Below, in pieces: positions 1 through 8,286 of a stretch of 34,857 nt of DNA. The stretch lies in the NCBI GenBank assembly GCA_947575235.1, contig CANPMT010000035.1, positions 1 through 34,857 of the forward strand. Direction: 5' to 3'. The stretch is from an uncultured Porphyromonadaceae bacterium (GTDB taxonomy: Bacteria; Bacteroidota; Bacteroidia; Bacteroidales; Muribaculaceae). The notes beneath the pieces are model-generated. The model saw only the letters and a list, made by a program, of their open reading frames with translations. It had not been told where the DNA came from and did no database searches. Positions within the stretch are counted from its first letter, which is position 1; the number at the start of each line of letters is the position of its first letter. A program made the translations under genes and the position numbers.

Positions 1-586
1 TGATGGAATCATCCTCAGGATAACCGGCATTAATGCTCATGGCCAATGGAAGGCGGCAATCTCCGTCGGAATGAAGAGGGAACCAACGGGTCACCAATCT
101 CCGGTAATCATTTGCTGTGAGTATCTCCTGCGTCATGACGGCCGGGATTGAATCCATATCCGGAAGAATAAGGATGCCTTGAATATCCTTCGTGCGCCGG
201 AAAGTACCCACCATGCTGTCAGAGGGAAGTGATTCGCGGACACGGCTACCACGGAAGCCGGAAGTTTTATCGGCCGGAAGCGACAACCATGCCGCTCCCT
301 CAACCACTGAATCGGGATCTACTCTCCATAGCAATGTCTCAAGACGCACAATCCCTTTATTTCCGGTATCATACCAGATTCTGACTCCATCTGATTCCTC
401 CGACACCAATGAGTCGCCATACACACGATAGACGCAATCTCCCTCTGCATCAACCGGTGAGGAGAGGTCCCACACATTACCAGGACGGACCACCGGCATA
501 ACGCCATGGTCAAGAATTCTCTCCTCGACACCATATACAGAGAAGGCGACGAGAGCCATAAACAATATCGGACTGAGTTTTCTCAT
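1..586 (-). CDS. Secreted protein of unknown function, 5' part only
   Basis: An open frame of 195 codons starts at the ATG on the complement of 584-586 and runs off the left edge without a stop. It begins MRKLSPILFMALVAFSVYG, a basic start followed by a hydrophobic stretch, typical of a Sec signal peptide. The mature part is rich in acidic residues, Gly and Ser and contains no motif I recognise. Short overlapping frames on both strands of this stretch are shadows. A possible -7 element (TAATTTTG on the minus strand, complement of 625-632) lies about 40 bp before the start. The next gene upstream on the same strand is also secreted, so the two may be functionally linked. The real 3' end and the function cannot be judged from this window. 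Confidence 0.7.
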   Translation of the reverse strand, partial: MRKLSPILFMALVAFSVYGVEERILDHGVMPVVRPGNVWDLSSPVDAEGDCVYRVYGDSLVSEESDGVRIWYDTGNKGIVRLETLLWRVDPDSVVEGAAWLSLPADKTSGFRGSRVRESLPSDSMVGTFRRTKDIQGILILPDMDSIPAVMTQEILTANDYRRLVTRWFPLHSDGDCRLPLAMSINAGYPEDDSI

Positions 587-637
587 AGTGGATTCATTTT
601 ATTATCAGAACGTTGAATCCTAAACAAAATTATACAA

Positions 638-789
638 ATTACAACTATTTTCTGAATCACTTAGTTGTAATCAGTCATCGAAGTAAATAGTTGTAACAGT
701 TGGAGCCACACTCTGCATAACTCCAGCTGTTACAACTATTTACTACTATTTTTTCTATTACAACTATTTTTTAATCATGCAGTTGTAAT
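638..789. repeat. Cluster of inverted TTACAACTATTT repeats
   Basis: The 12-mer TTACAACTATTT or its complement, sometimes shortened, occurs six times in alternating orientation. Forward copies start at 639, 730 and 758. Reverse copies lie at 662-670, 685-696 and 781-788. They build three nested or adjacent hairpins: arms 638-647/662-671 (10 bp), arms 683-705/721-743 (23 bp with a single G-U pair, 15-nt loop) and arms 757-765/781-789 (9 bp). The last arm lies inside the 3' end of the 568-aa gene. The array fills the gap between two minus-strand genes and could act as a terminator or RNA-processing structure for the upstream one. Confidence 0.85.
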
Positions 790-2477
790 TTGATGGCGTG
801 ATGGGTGCCATCGGCATTGTAGGAGATGATGTACAGTCCCGGGCGAAGACCGGTGGCGATATTGCCGGAGGCCTCGTTCAGATGAAGAAGTGTACGTCCT
901 TCCATATCCATTATCCTGAAGTCGGTAACATTGCCGGCTATATTGACAATACCGTCGCTCAGCACACTCACGTTGACCTTACCATCTGCCTTGACATTGT
1001 TGACCCCTGAGGTCAGACGGTCGAATACGTATGTGTAATAGAGGTATTCCTCTTCCTCAAACAGATATGACGGAACAGAACCCGCTATCACCGACAGATC
1101 ATCGCTCGCGGAAATCATTCCCGTAACCAAAAGTGTTTCTTCAATATATTCATCCCCATCTTCCACGAAGACGTTGAGCGAGAGATGGTCAGTTAGCCAG
1201 GTCTCATATACCGGATTGATTGAGCCCAGATACTCCTGTACGGGCATAAGCTCCGCACTACCCTTCTTAATCAGATAACCTCTGGGCACATAGTCGCTTG
1301 CACTTGAAGAGGAGCAGAGTATGGTGCCATCTGTAACTATTTTGTTAGGATTTATCCCCGTCTTACCCGTCTCAATACTACGGAAGGAATCAGCGTCGAG
1401 GTCGAAAATGAAAATTGTGTAATATTTCTCCGGTTGGAATTCCCCGGCCTTGGTCACTGATGAGGTGGCAGCCACCATAGAACCAGCTGAATTCATGCTC
1501 ATGGCATTCTGCACAAATGGCACTGACGCATCGAATATCTCTTCACGGACTGTCAGATAATCCCTGAGCTTCTTGTTGAATAATCCAACTTCTCTGGTGT
1601 ACAGTGCCATTGCCTCCTGATACTCATTCCTCTTCTCTTCCGACATATAGTCAACCGGGTCAGGATACATTTCCGGAACATAACCGCTTGCTTCCCACTC
1701 CGCCAGATCCGTGGCATATTCTACCCTCATATCATCATCCATATAATCCTCAGCCAAAGGCTCCTCCGGTTCAACAGGATAAGGTGGCAATGTCAGGTTA
1801 TCAGGGTTAAGGAGATCCTTTGTTGGAAGTGAATAACTCCAGGTGCCGTCGGCAGCCTGCCGGTAGATTATGGGATAAGGCATGAATCCGGAGAAGTCTA
1901 TCACCTGACCGAGAATGGTGCGTCCGTCAGAACTGATCCATACCGCAGTGCAATATTGAGGGGTGAGGCCCACGAAATCTTTTTCAGGACAAGGAAGAAT
2001 CACCGGCTCCGACACTTTCCCGTCTGTAACATCAACATACATCGGCAGATACATCAGGTTTGCCTCATCAGTGCTTCCTGTTGACTTGGGATTGCTTACC
2101 AATCCGCATATACGGGAGCCATCGGGGGTGATGCCGTGAAAATTACAAAGAGCATTCTTCGTCAGCGACTCCGGAATCACCATCTCACCATCGGTTATGA
2201 TGAACGGTTTGTCTTCGAGTGTGGAACCCACGATTGTTCCGTCATCCGCTATTGAATTGCCAAGACCTCGTGAGCATAAGGAATATTCCTGATAATTATC
2301 TGTCAGACGGTTGTAAACTGCCATGGTCTCGCCATCAGTCTCGCTGATCATGATATTTCCGTCATTCGACATTTTAAGTCCGTAGAAGTCAGGGATTATC
2401 TCAGGTTGTGACGAGTCGGTTTGGGCAAATGCAATGAGCTGGGTAGAGAGTGCTGCTATAAGAAGTAAGTTTCTCAT
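771..2477 (-). CDS. Secreted repeat protein with C-terminal sorting domain
   Basis: This is a 568-aa protein with an N-terminal signal peptide (MRNLLLIAALSTQLIAFAQ). The body has recurring segments of the form 'sDGtiixG' (for example IADDGTIVGS, ITPDGSRICGL, ISSDGRTILGQ, SMNSAGSMVAA and SASDDLSVIAG), which suggest a beta-propeller or HAF-like repeat fold. An acidic, Pro/Glu-rich stretch at about residues 230-310 interrupts the pattern. The last 75 residues (FRIMDMEGRTLL...GLRPGLYIISYNADG) match the beta-sandwich type A sorting domain of the type IX secretion system, so a cell-surface or secreted location is likely. It lies downstream of the 429-aa gene in the same direction, 87 bp away, with a large hairpin between them. 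No enzymatic motif is seen and the function is unknown. Confidence 0.8.
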   Translation of the reverse strand: MRNLLLIAALSTQLIAFAQTDSSQPEIIPDFYGLKMSNDGNIMISETDGETMAVYNRLTDNYQEYSLCSRGLGNSIADDGTIVGSTLEDKPFIITDGEMVIPESLTKNALCNFHGITPDGSRICGLVSNPKSTGSTDEANLMYLPMYVDVTDGKVSEPVILPCPEKDFVGLTPQYCTAVWISSDGRTILGQVIDFSGFMPYPIIYRQAADGTWSYSLPTKDLLNPDNLTLPPYPVEPEEPLAEDYMDDDMRVEYATDLAEWEASGYVPEMYPDPVDYMSEEKRNEYQEAMALYTREVGLFNKKLRDYLTVREEIFDASVPFVQNAMSMNSAGSMVAATSSVTKAGEFQPEKYYTIFIFDLDADSFRSIETGKTGINPNKIVTDGTILCSSSSASDYVPRGYLIKKGSAELMPVQEYLGSINPVYETWLTDHLSLNVFVEDGDEYIEETLLVTGMISASDDLSVIAGSVPSYLFEEEEYLYYTYVFDRLTSGVNNVKADGKVNVSVLSDGIVNIAGNVTDFRIMDMEGRTLLHLNEASGNIATGLRPGLYIISYNADGTHHAIKLQLHD

Positions 2478-2508
2478 TTCAAAGGGATTTTCTGAAGCAG
2501 GTGATCCG

Positions 2509-2546
2509 GGAGTATGTTGACACTGCCGGGAGTGTCAACATACTCC
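2509..2546. repeat. Perfect 16-bp inverted repeat between two secreted-protein genes
   Basis: Arms GGAGTATGTTGACACT (2509-2524) and its exact complement (2531-2546) are separated by GCCGGG. It lies between the stop of the 429-aa gene and the start of the 568-aa gene, both on the minus strand. There is no T-run after it on the minus strand, so it is not a classic intrinsic terminator. It could be an RNA stability or processing hairpin that sets the ratio of the two products, or a protein-binding site. Confidence 0.8.
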
Positions 2547-2564
2547 TTGCACACTACTGAATCT

Positions 2565-3854
2565 TTATTTTACAATATGTTTCTTTCCTCCTACAATATA
2601 GATGCCTTTGGGAAGATTCTTAAGTGCATCTGCGGAGGCTTTCATTATATACTTTCCGTCGAGCGAGTAAATCTCTGATTCACCCAACTCTGAGGCAATC
2701 TTCTCCACTGAATCGGGTTTATGCACGTCGGCGAGATTGAAAAGGAACTCGAGCTCCTCATTAGGCACAGTCATAGATCCGTCGTAGAGCATGATGCTGC
2801 CTGCCGGAATTGTCAGTTTGTAGACACCGTTTGCGTATGGATGATATGCCTCTATCTCGCTCGCATCAGGATTCCCTTCGATATCAAGATATTCCTGATT
2901 GTAGATTGTCTGTGACAACTGGAGAAGAACCTCGTTGCTGACGATCGGGAAAGGCTGACCACCTACGCGTGCCACAACCTCACCTGTCTCGACATTGGTG
3001 AATGTTCCCGGGCCATTGTAGATGTCATACATGGTGGGATCGAGTGTGGCTGTGTTATAACCGTTGAAGGTGAGGATGAAGTCAGTGTATTTGTTTCTTG
3101 GTTCATTCACGTCAGGTGAGATTGTGACGCTCTTCTCGGTGCTGTTGTTCACAGGGGTGAGACGGAACTGGCCTGTGGCACTGTTAAACCAGAAATCGTA
3201 TTCTCCCGAGAGTGTGGGCACTGCAATCTGCGAGCCCTCCACAAGGAAACCCTCCGTAAAGTTCTCATCACTATCAGGGACAACCTGCGCCCCCCATACA
3301 TTGTTGTCAGGGTCGGTATCTGAGGTGTAGATTTTCCAGGTTACGGTTTCTCCCTCGGTTGTTGACATATCAACACGACCGGAATAGATCAGCGTTCCGG
3401 CCTCGATATTCAGCACTGCACCCGGGTCGGTAAGACTCCAGCCGTTGAAAGAACCTGCCACATAGGCCGAGGCTGACGATGAAGAGCCCACCGGAGTGCC
3501 GTTTATAAGGAGCGTGGCTGCCTCGGGGTCGAAGTAGACCATCGCATCCTCCACATAGTCGATTCCCTCAGGAAGGAGCAGGCCGTAGCCGTCCTTGACA
3601 AGTTTGTATGTCTCGTCCAGTTCCACACGCTCTGTTCCTCCATAGGAGATGGTGCCGTTGGAATTGGTGATGTAGAAGTCGGTTTTCAGCTGGTGTACAT
3701 ACATCTCGAGGCTCCCGTCCTCTTTTTCCGTGAAGAAGGTCTTGTCCCAGTCGTTGAACTGGCCTTCCATGTACCACTCGTCGGCCGACGCCGTAGTTGA
3801 GAGCGAGGCTGCCACGGCTACGGTAGCAAGCACTTTTGCGTAAAATTTCTTCAT
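2565..3854 (-). CDS. Secreted carbohydrate-binding-like protein with sorting domain
   Basis: This is a 429-aa protein with a signal peptide (MKKFYAKVLATVAVAASLSTTASA). Two segments, EWYMEGQFNDWD near residue 26 and AYVAGSFNGWSL near residue 130, carry the xxGxFNxW pattern of starch-binding or SusE/SusF-like beta-sandwich modules. An Ig-like region follows (VTISPDVNEPRNKYTDFILTF). The C-terminus (IYSLDGKYIM...LPKGIYIVGGKKHIVK) is a type IX-like sorting domain. No catalytic motif is visible, so I read it as a surface glycan-binding protein rather than an enzyme; the ligand is unknown. It is probably co-transcribed with the 568-aa gene. A TAATTTTG -7 element on the minus strand (complement of 3915-3922) is a plausible promoter. 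Confidence 0.75.
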   Translation of the reverse strand: MKKFYAKVLATVAVAASLSTTASADEWYMEGQFNDWDKTFFTEKEDGSLEMYVHQLKTDFYITNSNGTISYGGTERVELDETYKLVKDGYGLLLPEGIDYVEDAMVYFDPEAATLLINGTPVGSSSSASAYVAGSFNGWSLTDPGAVLNIEAGTLIYSGRVDMSTTEGETVTWKIYTSDTDPDNNVWGAQVVPDSDENFTEGFLVEGSQIAVPTLSGEYDFWFNSATGQFRLTPVNNSTEKSVTISPDVNEPRNKYTDFILTFNGYNTATLDPTMYDIYNGPGTFTNVETGEVVARVGGQPFPIVSNEVLLQLSQTIYNQEYLDIEGNPDASEIEAYHPYANGVYKLTIPAGSIMLYDGSMTVPNEELEFLFNLADVHKPDSVEKIASELGESEIYSLDGKYIMKASADALKNLPKGIYIVGGKKHIVK

Positions 3855-3914
3855 GTTACTTCAGTTTATGTAAGTAATTGGATGGTGGTGAAGATGTTTA
3901 AAACAGCTTCATTG

Positions 3915-3922
3915 CAAAATTA
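3915..3922 (-). promoter_or_regulatory. Candidate -7 promoter element for the 429-aa gene
   Basis: The minus strand reads TAATTTTGC here, matching the Bacteroidota -7 consensus TAnnTTTG, about 60 bp before the start codon. I see no clear TTTG -33 element at the usual spacing. Confidence 0.45.
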
Positions 3923-3954
3923 GATAATCTAAAAGAGACTCTTGATATTTTTTC

Positions 3955-3968
3955 TTGACATAGGTCAA
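3955..3968. promoter_or_regulatory. Candidate Crp/Fnr-type operator
   Basis: TTGAC-ATAG-GTCAA is a perfect 5+4+5 palindrome of the spacing bound by Crp/Fnr-family dimers (the FNR consensus is TTGAT-N4-ATCAA). It lies 41 bp before the start of the Crp/Fnr-family gene at 4010, in the divergent intergenic region. The predicted recognition helix of that protein contains E-T-L-S-R, the same E..SR pattern that FNR uses to read TTGA half-sites. Autoregulation is an inference. Confidence 0.5.
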
Positions 3969-4009
3969 TTAATGCCTGTTTCCCGCGTTCTTATTAAAAA
4001 GTCACATTT

Positions 4010-4657
4010 ATGTTGAATGAAAGGCATATACCGCATACCATGAGGCAGATTCTGTCGCGTCAGTTCACCCCTTCCGAAGGTTTTATAAAGGATATGGAGG
4101 CTGCTGCCCGTCTGGTGCAGGTGGTAAAGAATGATTATATAGTGCGGCAGGGAGTGGTCTGCGATGATTTCGTTTTCAACCGGAAGGGCCTTTTCCGTGT
4201 CTGCCATGAACATGACGGTATCGAGGATACCTTTCTCTTCGGCACATCGGGTGATATCTTCACCTCCATGCATTCCTTTTACGCCGGAAAGCCCTCGGTG
4301 TTCTCGCTGTTGGCTGTCGAGGATTCGGAAGTATGGCTTGTAAGTTATTCCCAGATACGGAATCTGTTGTCGCAGCACGAAGATGCGGTGAGATGGCTCA
4401 TGTCTGAGCTTTTGGAACAGATGTACGCTTTGGAGACACGCTATGTGGCCTTCAACAGCAAGAGTGCGGAGGAGCGCCTTGAGAATTTTCTGAAAATACG
4501 GTTTGAGATGCTGCGTAAGCCGTCGGTGAAGGATATCTTCAGTATCGTACCTTTGAAATATATAGCCTCTTACCTCCGCATCACCCCCGAGACTCTGTCA
4601 CGTCTGCGCCGCAAAATGCTGTATAAAGACCGGAATGCCTCCAAAAACCTCGATTAA
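4010..4657 (+). CDS. Crp/Fnr-family transcriptional regulator
   Basis: This 215-aa protein has the usual family length: an N-terminal cyclic-nucleotide-binding-type beta-roll (residues about 20-130), a long dimerisation helix (about 130-165) and a C-terminal winged helix. The HTH reads LKYIASYLRITPETLSRLRRKM, with ETLSR on the recognition helix. The beta-roll lacks the FGE...R.A cAMP-contact pattern of classical CRP and the protein lacks the four-Cys set of FNR, so its effector is not predictable. Many Bacteroidota genomes carry several such divergent members. It is followed 63 bp later by a ROK kinase with its own promoter, and is divergent from a carbohydrate-binding protein gene. A TTGAC-N4-GTCAA palindrome upstream may be its operator. 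Confidence 0.88.
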   Translation: MLNERHIPHTMRQILSRQFTPSEGFIKDMEAAARLVQVVKNDYIVRQGVVCDDFVFNRKGLFRVCHEHDGIEDTFLFGTSGDIFTSMHSFYAGKPSVFSLLAVEDSEVWLVSYSQIRNLLSQHEDAVRWLMSELLEQMYALETRYVAFNSKSAEERLENFLKIRFEMLRKPSVKDIFSIVPLKYIASYLRITPETLSRLRRKMLYKDRNASKNLD

Positions 4658-4660
4658 AGA

Positions 4661-4693
4661 TTGCGGCTCTTTCCATAAAAATCAGTAACTTTG
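4661..4693 (+). promoter_or_regulatory. Promoter of the ROK kinase gene
   Basis: TAACTTTG at 4686-4693 matches the Bacteroidota -7 element TAnnTTTG, and a TTG at 4661-4663 is a possible -33 element with a slightly long 22-bp spacer. The -7 element overlaps an in-frame TTG at 4691, which rules that codon out as the translation start. Confidence 0.6.
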
Positions 4694-4720
4694 CGAAAAA
4701 TAACATTTTCGAACTCACCA

Positions 4721-5686
4721 ATGTCATATCAGTTATATCCTCCGTTCACTATCGGAGTTGATTTAGGAGGCACCAACACAGCCTTTGCAATTGTAGATTC
4801 AGTTGGCCATATCGTGGCCAAGGATTCAATCCCGACTGTCACTCCCACAGTCAGCGAATGGGTTGACCATCTCGCCACAGCCATTTCCCAACTCATTACT
4901 GAAAATCGCCTCGAAGGGAAAATCGAGGGTATAGGAATCGGGGCACCCTGCGCCAACGCCATAACAGGATGCATCGAGGCCGCCACCGACCTACCCTGGC
5001 CATCACCCATACCTCTGGCCAATATGATGGAGGCGCGTCTGAATCTTAAGACTGTCATCACTAACGACGCCAACGCGGCCGCGATAGGTGAGATGACTTA
5101 CGGGGCAGCCGCCGGTATGAAGAATTTCATTGTGCTTACCTTGGGAACCGGTGTCGGCAGTGGCATTGTCTGCGACGGCCATCTCCTGTCGGGCACACGA
5201 GGATTTGCCGGAGAATTAGGTCACGTCACCTTCCCATTCGCTTCCGACCGGCCCTGCGCCTGCGGACGCAAAGGCTGTCTGCAGACCGTGGCCTCGGCCA
5301 AGGGTATACGCGCCACCACCATACGGTTTCTCGCCGAAATGGACGACCCCTCCGAACTGCGCGACATCCCTGAGGAGACCCGTACACCGAAGGATGTGCA
5401 GGATGCTGCGATGCGTGGCGACCGAATAGCGCAGCGTATCTATCATTTTACCGGACGCTGCCTCGGGAAAGCAGCTGCGGAGTTCGCCGCCATGACCGAC
5501 CCTGAGGCTATAATCCTGTTCGGAGGTGTGTCAAAAGCCGGAAACCTCCTTCTCGAACCTATGAGGGAGGCGTTTGCCGAGGCCTCGCTCCATCTCTACC
5601 GCGACCGGGTGCGTTTCCTCACCTCGGCGCTCTCTGACGCCGATGCCGCCATCCTCGGAGCTGCCTCACTCCCGGTAAGACTCTAA
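4721..5686 (+). CDS. ROK-family sugar kinase (glucokinase-like)
   Basis: This 321-aa protein phosphorylates a hexose with ATP, most likely glucose or a related sugar, in the cytoplasm. Visible family features are the N-terminal phosphate loop GVDLGGTNTAFAIVD, the sugar-site region with GTGVGSGIVCDGHLLSG and the GELGH motif, the zinc-binding CACGRKGCLQT cluster, and a C-terminal adenosine motif (ILFGGVSKAG). The ATG at 4721 is preferred over an in-frame TTG at 4691, because the latter lies inside the -7 promoter element. The gene lies between a Crp/Fnr regulator and, convergently, a GH92 mannosidase, so a role in using sugars released from glycans fits. Which sugar it takes cannot be told: ROK kinases for glucose, N-acetylglucosamine and mannose look alike at this level. 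Confidence 0.88.
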   Translation: MSYQLYPPFTIGVDLGGTNTAFAIVDSVGHIVAKDSIPTVTPTVSEWVDHLATAISQLITENRLEGKIEGIGIGAPCANAITGCIEAATDLPWPSPIPLANMMEARLNLKTVITNDANAAAIGEMTYGAAAGMKNFIVLTLGTGVGSGIVCDGHLLSGTRGFAGELGHVTFPFASDRPCACGRKGCLQTVASAKGIRATTIRFLAEMDDPSELRDIPEETRTPKDVQDAAMRGDRIAQRIYHFTGRCLGKAAAEFAAMTDPEAIILFGGVSKAGNLLLEPMREAFAEASLHLYRDRVRFLTSALSDADAAILGAASLPVRL

Positions 5687-5695
5687 ATATAATCA

Positions 5696-5738
5696 GATAA
5701 CATAAAAGCCACCGCGATGCGGTGGCTTTTATGTTATC
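5696..5738. terminator. Bidirectional intrinsic terminator
   Basis: A perfect 20-bp inverted repeat (5696-5715 and 5719-5738) with a 3-nt loop has a GC-rich core (AGCCACCGC/GCGGTGGCT) flanked by A-runs on the left and T-runs on the right. Each strand therefore reads as a stem followed by T-rich sequence. It sits between the convergent ROK kinase and GH92 genes and can end both transcripts. Confidence 0.9.
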
Positions 5739-5744
5739 TATGTG

Positions 5745-8027
5745 TCATGGTTTATTGGTCATCTGCAATTCAAGGGTGCCTCCTCTCATCAGCTCCTCAT
5801 GGCTGAAGAAGGGCACGCGCAATTCCTTGCCATTGAGTTTCATGCTCGAGATATATTTGTTGTCGCCGGAATTGCCGCGGGCTACCACCGTGAATTTCTT
5901 CCCTCCGGGAAGCTCCACTTCCGCCCGTTCAAACAGCGGGCGACCGATGGAATAAACCGGTGTGCCGGGAGCCACCTGATAGAAGCCGAGGGCGTTGAGC
6001 ACATACCAGGCCGACATCTGCCCGCAATCCTCATTTCCGCTCAGTCCGTCAGGACCGTTGAAATATTGCTCCTTGAAGACACGGTCGATCAGTTCCTGGG
6101 TCTTCTCCGGCTTGTTGATGTAGTTGTAGAGATGAAGTATATGGTGACTCGGCTCGTTGCCATGTGCATACTGCCCTATCAGTCCGCTTATATCCGACGA
6201 TACAAACTCACCCTCTATCTTGGAATCAGCTGCGAAGAGTGAGTCAAGTTTTGCCTCAAACTTATCGCGGCCACCCATCAGGTCGATCAAACCCTCCACA
6301 TCGTGAGGCACAAACCAGAGCCACTGCCATGCAGTCCCCTCGCAATAGTCGTCGTCGCGGTGGTTCGACCCTCTCGGATTGAACGGTTCGCGCCATGTGC
6401 CGTCAGAGAGTTTGCCACGCATGAAACCTGACTCGGCATCATAATAATTGCGGTAATAGCCGGCTCTCTCGTCAAAGACTTTCATTATGCTGTCGTTACC
6501 CAAAGCCTCGGCAAAACGGGCTATGCACCAGTCGTTGTAGGCATACTCAAGACCCTTGGCCACCGATTCATTCTCCTTGTCAGAGGGTATGTAGCCCAAT
6601 TCGTTCTTGTAATATTTCGACTTCGGCATAAGCTCAATCTCCGCAATCCTGCGGTCGCCGTGAATGCCTGCGAGCACCTCCTCATCATATGTGGCGGTGC
6701 GCACACACTGCTCAAGGGCTTTCTCGGCGTCGAAGCCACGGTAGCCCTTCATGTAGGCGTCAACTATCACCGGCACGGCATGATAACCTATCATGCACCC
6801 TGTGTAATTGCCGTTGAGCTCCCATTTGGGAAGTATGCCACCCTGCTCCCCCTTCGAGAGTATCGACCTTACGAAATCTCCGTTGAGATCCGGGTCGGTG
6901 ATGGTTTTCAACGGGTGGAAAGCGCGGAACGTATCCCATAATGAGAAGATGGTATATATAGGAGTGTCACCTGTGGTGTGGTGAATCTTACCATCCATGC
7001 CGAGATAACGTCCGTCGGCATCTGAGAATATATAGGGGCTTATCCCTGTGTGGTAAAGAGCTGTATAGAATATTGTTCTCGCCGAGTCGTTGGGGGTGGT
7101 GACATCGATTTTCGAGAGGAAATCGTTCCACTTTCCACGCGCCTCATCCTTGACAGCATCGAAACTCTTATCAGCCAACGAGGTGGTGACGTTGTTTCTT
7201 GCACCATCAATATCCACGGCTGAAATTCCCACCTGCACTGTCACCTCCTCGTCGGCCTTGGTGGCAAACTGAAGAAGGCCCTTGCAGATCTCACCGCTCC
7301 AGGGCTTCCCGTCGACAACTGTGTCCACCTTCTCCGACACCTTGGTGAATGTGAATGGTTTCGAGAACTTGGCATAGAAGTTTATCGTCTGCTCCGGAGC
7401 CCATCCATAGGTGGTCTTGCTGCCGGTTATCTCTGTGTCGCTGATAGCTTTTATCTCCATATGGCCGTCGCGCTGACGGTTGAGGCTGTAATCCATATCG
7501 ATGATAAAGCCTGACTGTTCGCTCTCGGGGAATGTGAAACGGTAATAGGCGCCCCGTTCAGCTGCCGTTATCTCGGCCTTCACATTGTAGCGGTCGAGTG
7601 TCACGCTGTAATAACCCGGCTCAGCTATCTCGTTGGCATGGTCGAAGGCCGACGCATAAGGGAGTGTCTGCCCCACCACACCTGCCGTGTTCCACTGCTG
7701 CGTGCCCACTGTCGGCATTATCAGCACATCTCCCAGATCGCAGCATCCTGTGCCGCTGAGATGATTCTGCGAAAAACCGTTGATTGTGCTGTCGGCATAA
7801 TAATAGCCCGCACATGCATCCCAACCGTCAATCCTCGTGTCAGGGCTGGGCTGCACCATACCATGAGGCACAACGGCTCCAGGAAATGTGTGGCCGTGTC
7901 CCCCTGTTCCAATGATCGGATTTACAAATGACGCAAAGTCTCCGTCAGCACCCTTATTGCCTGTGCTGCATGAGGCAGCTACAATGGTGCCGACGACTAA
8001 CCCTGTTAATGTTTGTCTAATCTTCAT
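5745..8027 (-). CDS. GH92 alpha-mannosidase, surface lipoprotein
   Basis: This 760-aa protein belongs to glycoside hydrolase family 92, calcium-dependent exo-alpha-mannosidases that trim mannose from N-glycans or yeast mannan. The start MKIRQTLTGLVVGTIVAASC has a lipobox with Cys20, so it is a membrane-anchored lipoprotein. The family N-terminus FVNPIIGTGGHGHTFPGA follows directly. The catalytic-domain signature ENESVAKGLEYAYNDW holds the expected general-acid Glu, and GNEDCGQMSAWYVLNALGF holds the Asp expected for the base. Length is normal for the family. Linkage specificity (1,2, 1,3 or 1,6) cannot be assigned by eye. It is transcribed divergently from the beta-propeller/GH31/epimerase genes. 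Confidence 0.93.
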   Translation of the reverse strand: MKIRQTLTGLVVGTIVAASCSTGNKGADGDFASFVNPIIGTGGHGHTFPGAVVPHGMVQPSPDTRIDGWDACAGYYYADSTINGFSQNHLSGTGCCDLGDVLIMPTVGTQQWNTAGVVGQTLPYASAFDHANEIAEPGYYSVTLDRYNVKAEITAAERGAYYRFTFPESEQSGFIIDMDYSLNRQRDGHMEIKAISDTEITGSKTTYGWAPEQTINFYAKFSKPFTFTKVSEKVDTVVDGKPWSGEICKGLLQFATKADEEVTVQVGISAVDIDGARNNVTTSLADKSFDAVKDEARGKWNDFLSKIDVTTPNDSARTIFYTALYHTGISPYIFSDADGRYLGMDGKIHHTTGDTPIYTIFSLWDTFRAFHPLKTITDPDLNGDFVRSILSKGEQGGILPKWELNGNYTGCMIGYHAVPVIVDAYMKGYRGFDAEKALEQCVRTATYDEEVLAGIHGDRRIAEIELMPKSKYYKNELGYIPSDKENESVAKGLEYAYNDWCIARFAEALGNDSIMKVFDERAGYYRNYYDAESGFMRGKLSDGTWREPFNPRGSNHRDDDYCEGTAWQWLWFVPHDVEGLIDLMGGRDKFEAKLDSLFAADSKIEGEFVSSDISGLIGQYAHGNEPSHHILHLYNYINKPEKTQELIDRVFKEQYFNGPDGLSGNEDCGQMSAWYVLNALGFYQVAPGTPVYSIGRPLFERAEVELPGGKKFTVVARGNSGDNKYISSMKLNGKELRVPFFSHEELMRGGTLELQMTNKP

Positions 8028-8092
8028 GGTGTCTCTGTCTACGTTAGGTAATTTAATTTGAAAGTTAGGTATAAATGTTAGCGCTTGGGGAG

Positions 8093-8110
8093 GGAGCCGT
8101 TCCCGGCTCC
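8093..8110. repeat. Hairpin in the GH92 leader
   Basis: GGAGCCG (8093-8099) pairs with CGGCTCC (8104-8110) around a 4-nt loop. It falls in the presumed 5' untranslated region of the GH92 mRNA, between its promoter and start codon. It may affect mRNA stability or translation. Confidence 0.6.
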
Positions 8111-8120
8111 TTTCTGACTA

Positions 8121-8152
8121 CAAATTTAATGAAAATTTCCTTACTGCACAAA
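8121..8152 (-). promoter_or_regulatory. Promoter of the GH92 gene
   Basis: On the minus strand, TTTG (complement of 8149-8152), 20 bp, then TAAATTTG (complement of 8121-8128) match the Bacteroidota -33/-7 consensus with ideal spacing. The start codon is about 95 bp further on. Confidence 0.65.
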
Positions 8153-8277
8153 AAACTTCATGTATTTAACAACTTACATCCCCACCGATGCACTGTAGGA
8201 GACATTTTTGGCACGATTATGAACAGATATTTTTAGAATATGAACAGATTTTACTCATATTTTAGAACTCCCTTGCG

Positions 8278-8286
8278 TAACTTTGC
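8278..8286 (+). promoter_or_regulatory. -7 element of the propeller/GH31/epimerase operon
   Basis: TAACTTTGC matches the Bacteroidota -7 consensus, 66 bp before the start codon at 8353. No convincing TTTG is found 19-21 bp upstream, so the promoter may need an activator. Confidence 0.6.

Noticed and set aside
683..743. Invertible promoter or phase-variation switch
   Set aside because: The loop between the arms is only 15 nt and no recombinase gene is nearby, so it is a hairpin rather than an invertible segment.
4691..4720. TTG start of the ROK kinase ten codons upstream
   Set aside because: The codon is part of the -7 promoter element TAACTTTG; the family N-terminus fits the ATG at 4721.
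8083..8090. GTTAGCGCTT as a LacI-family operator
   Set aside because: Only one half resembles the GTTAGCGCTAAC-type palindrome; the other half does not match.
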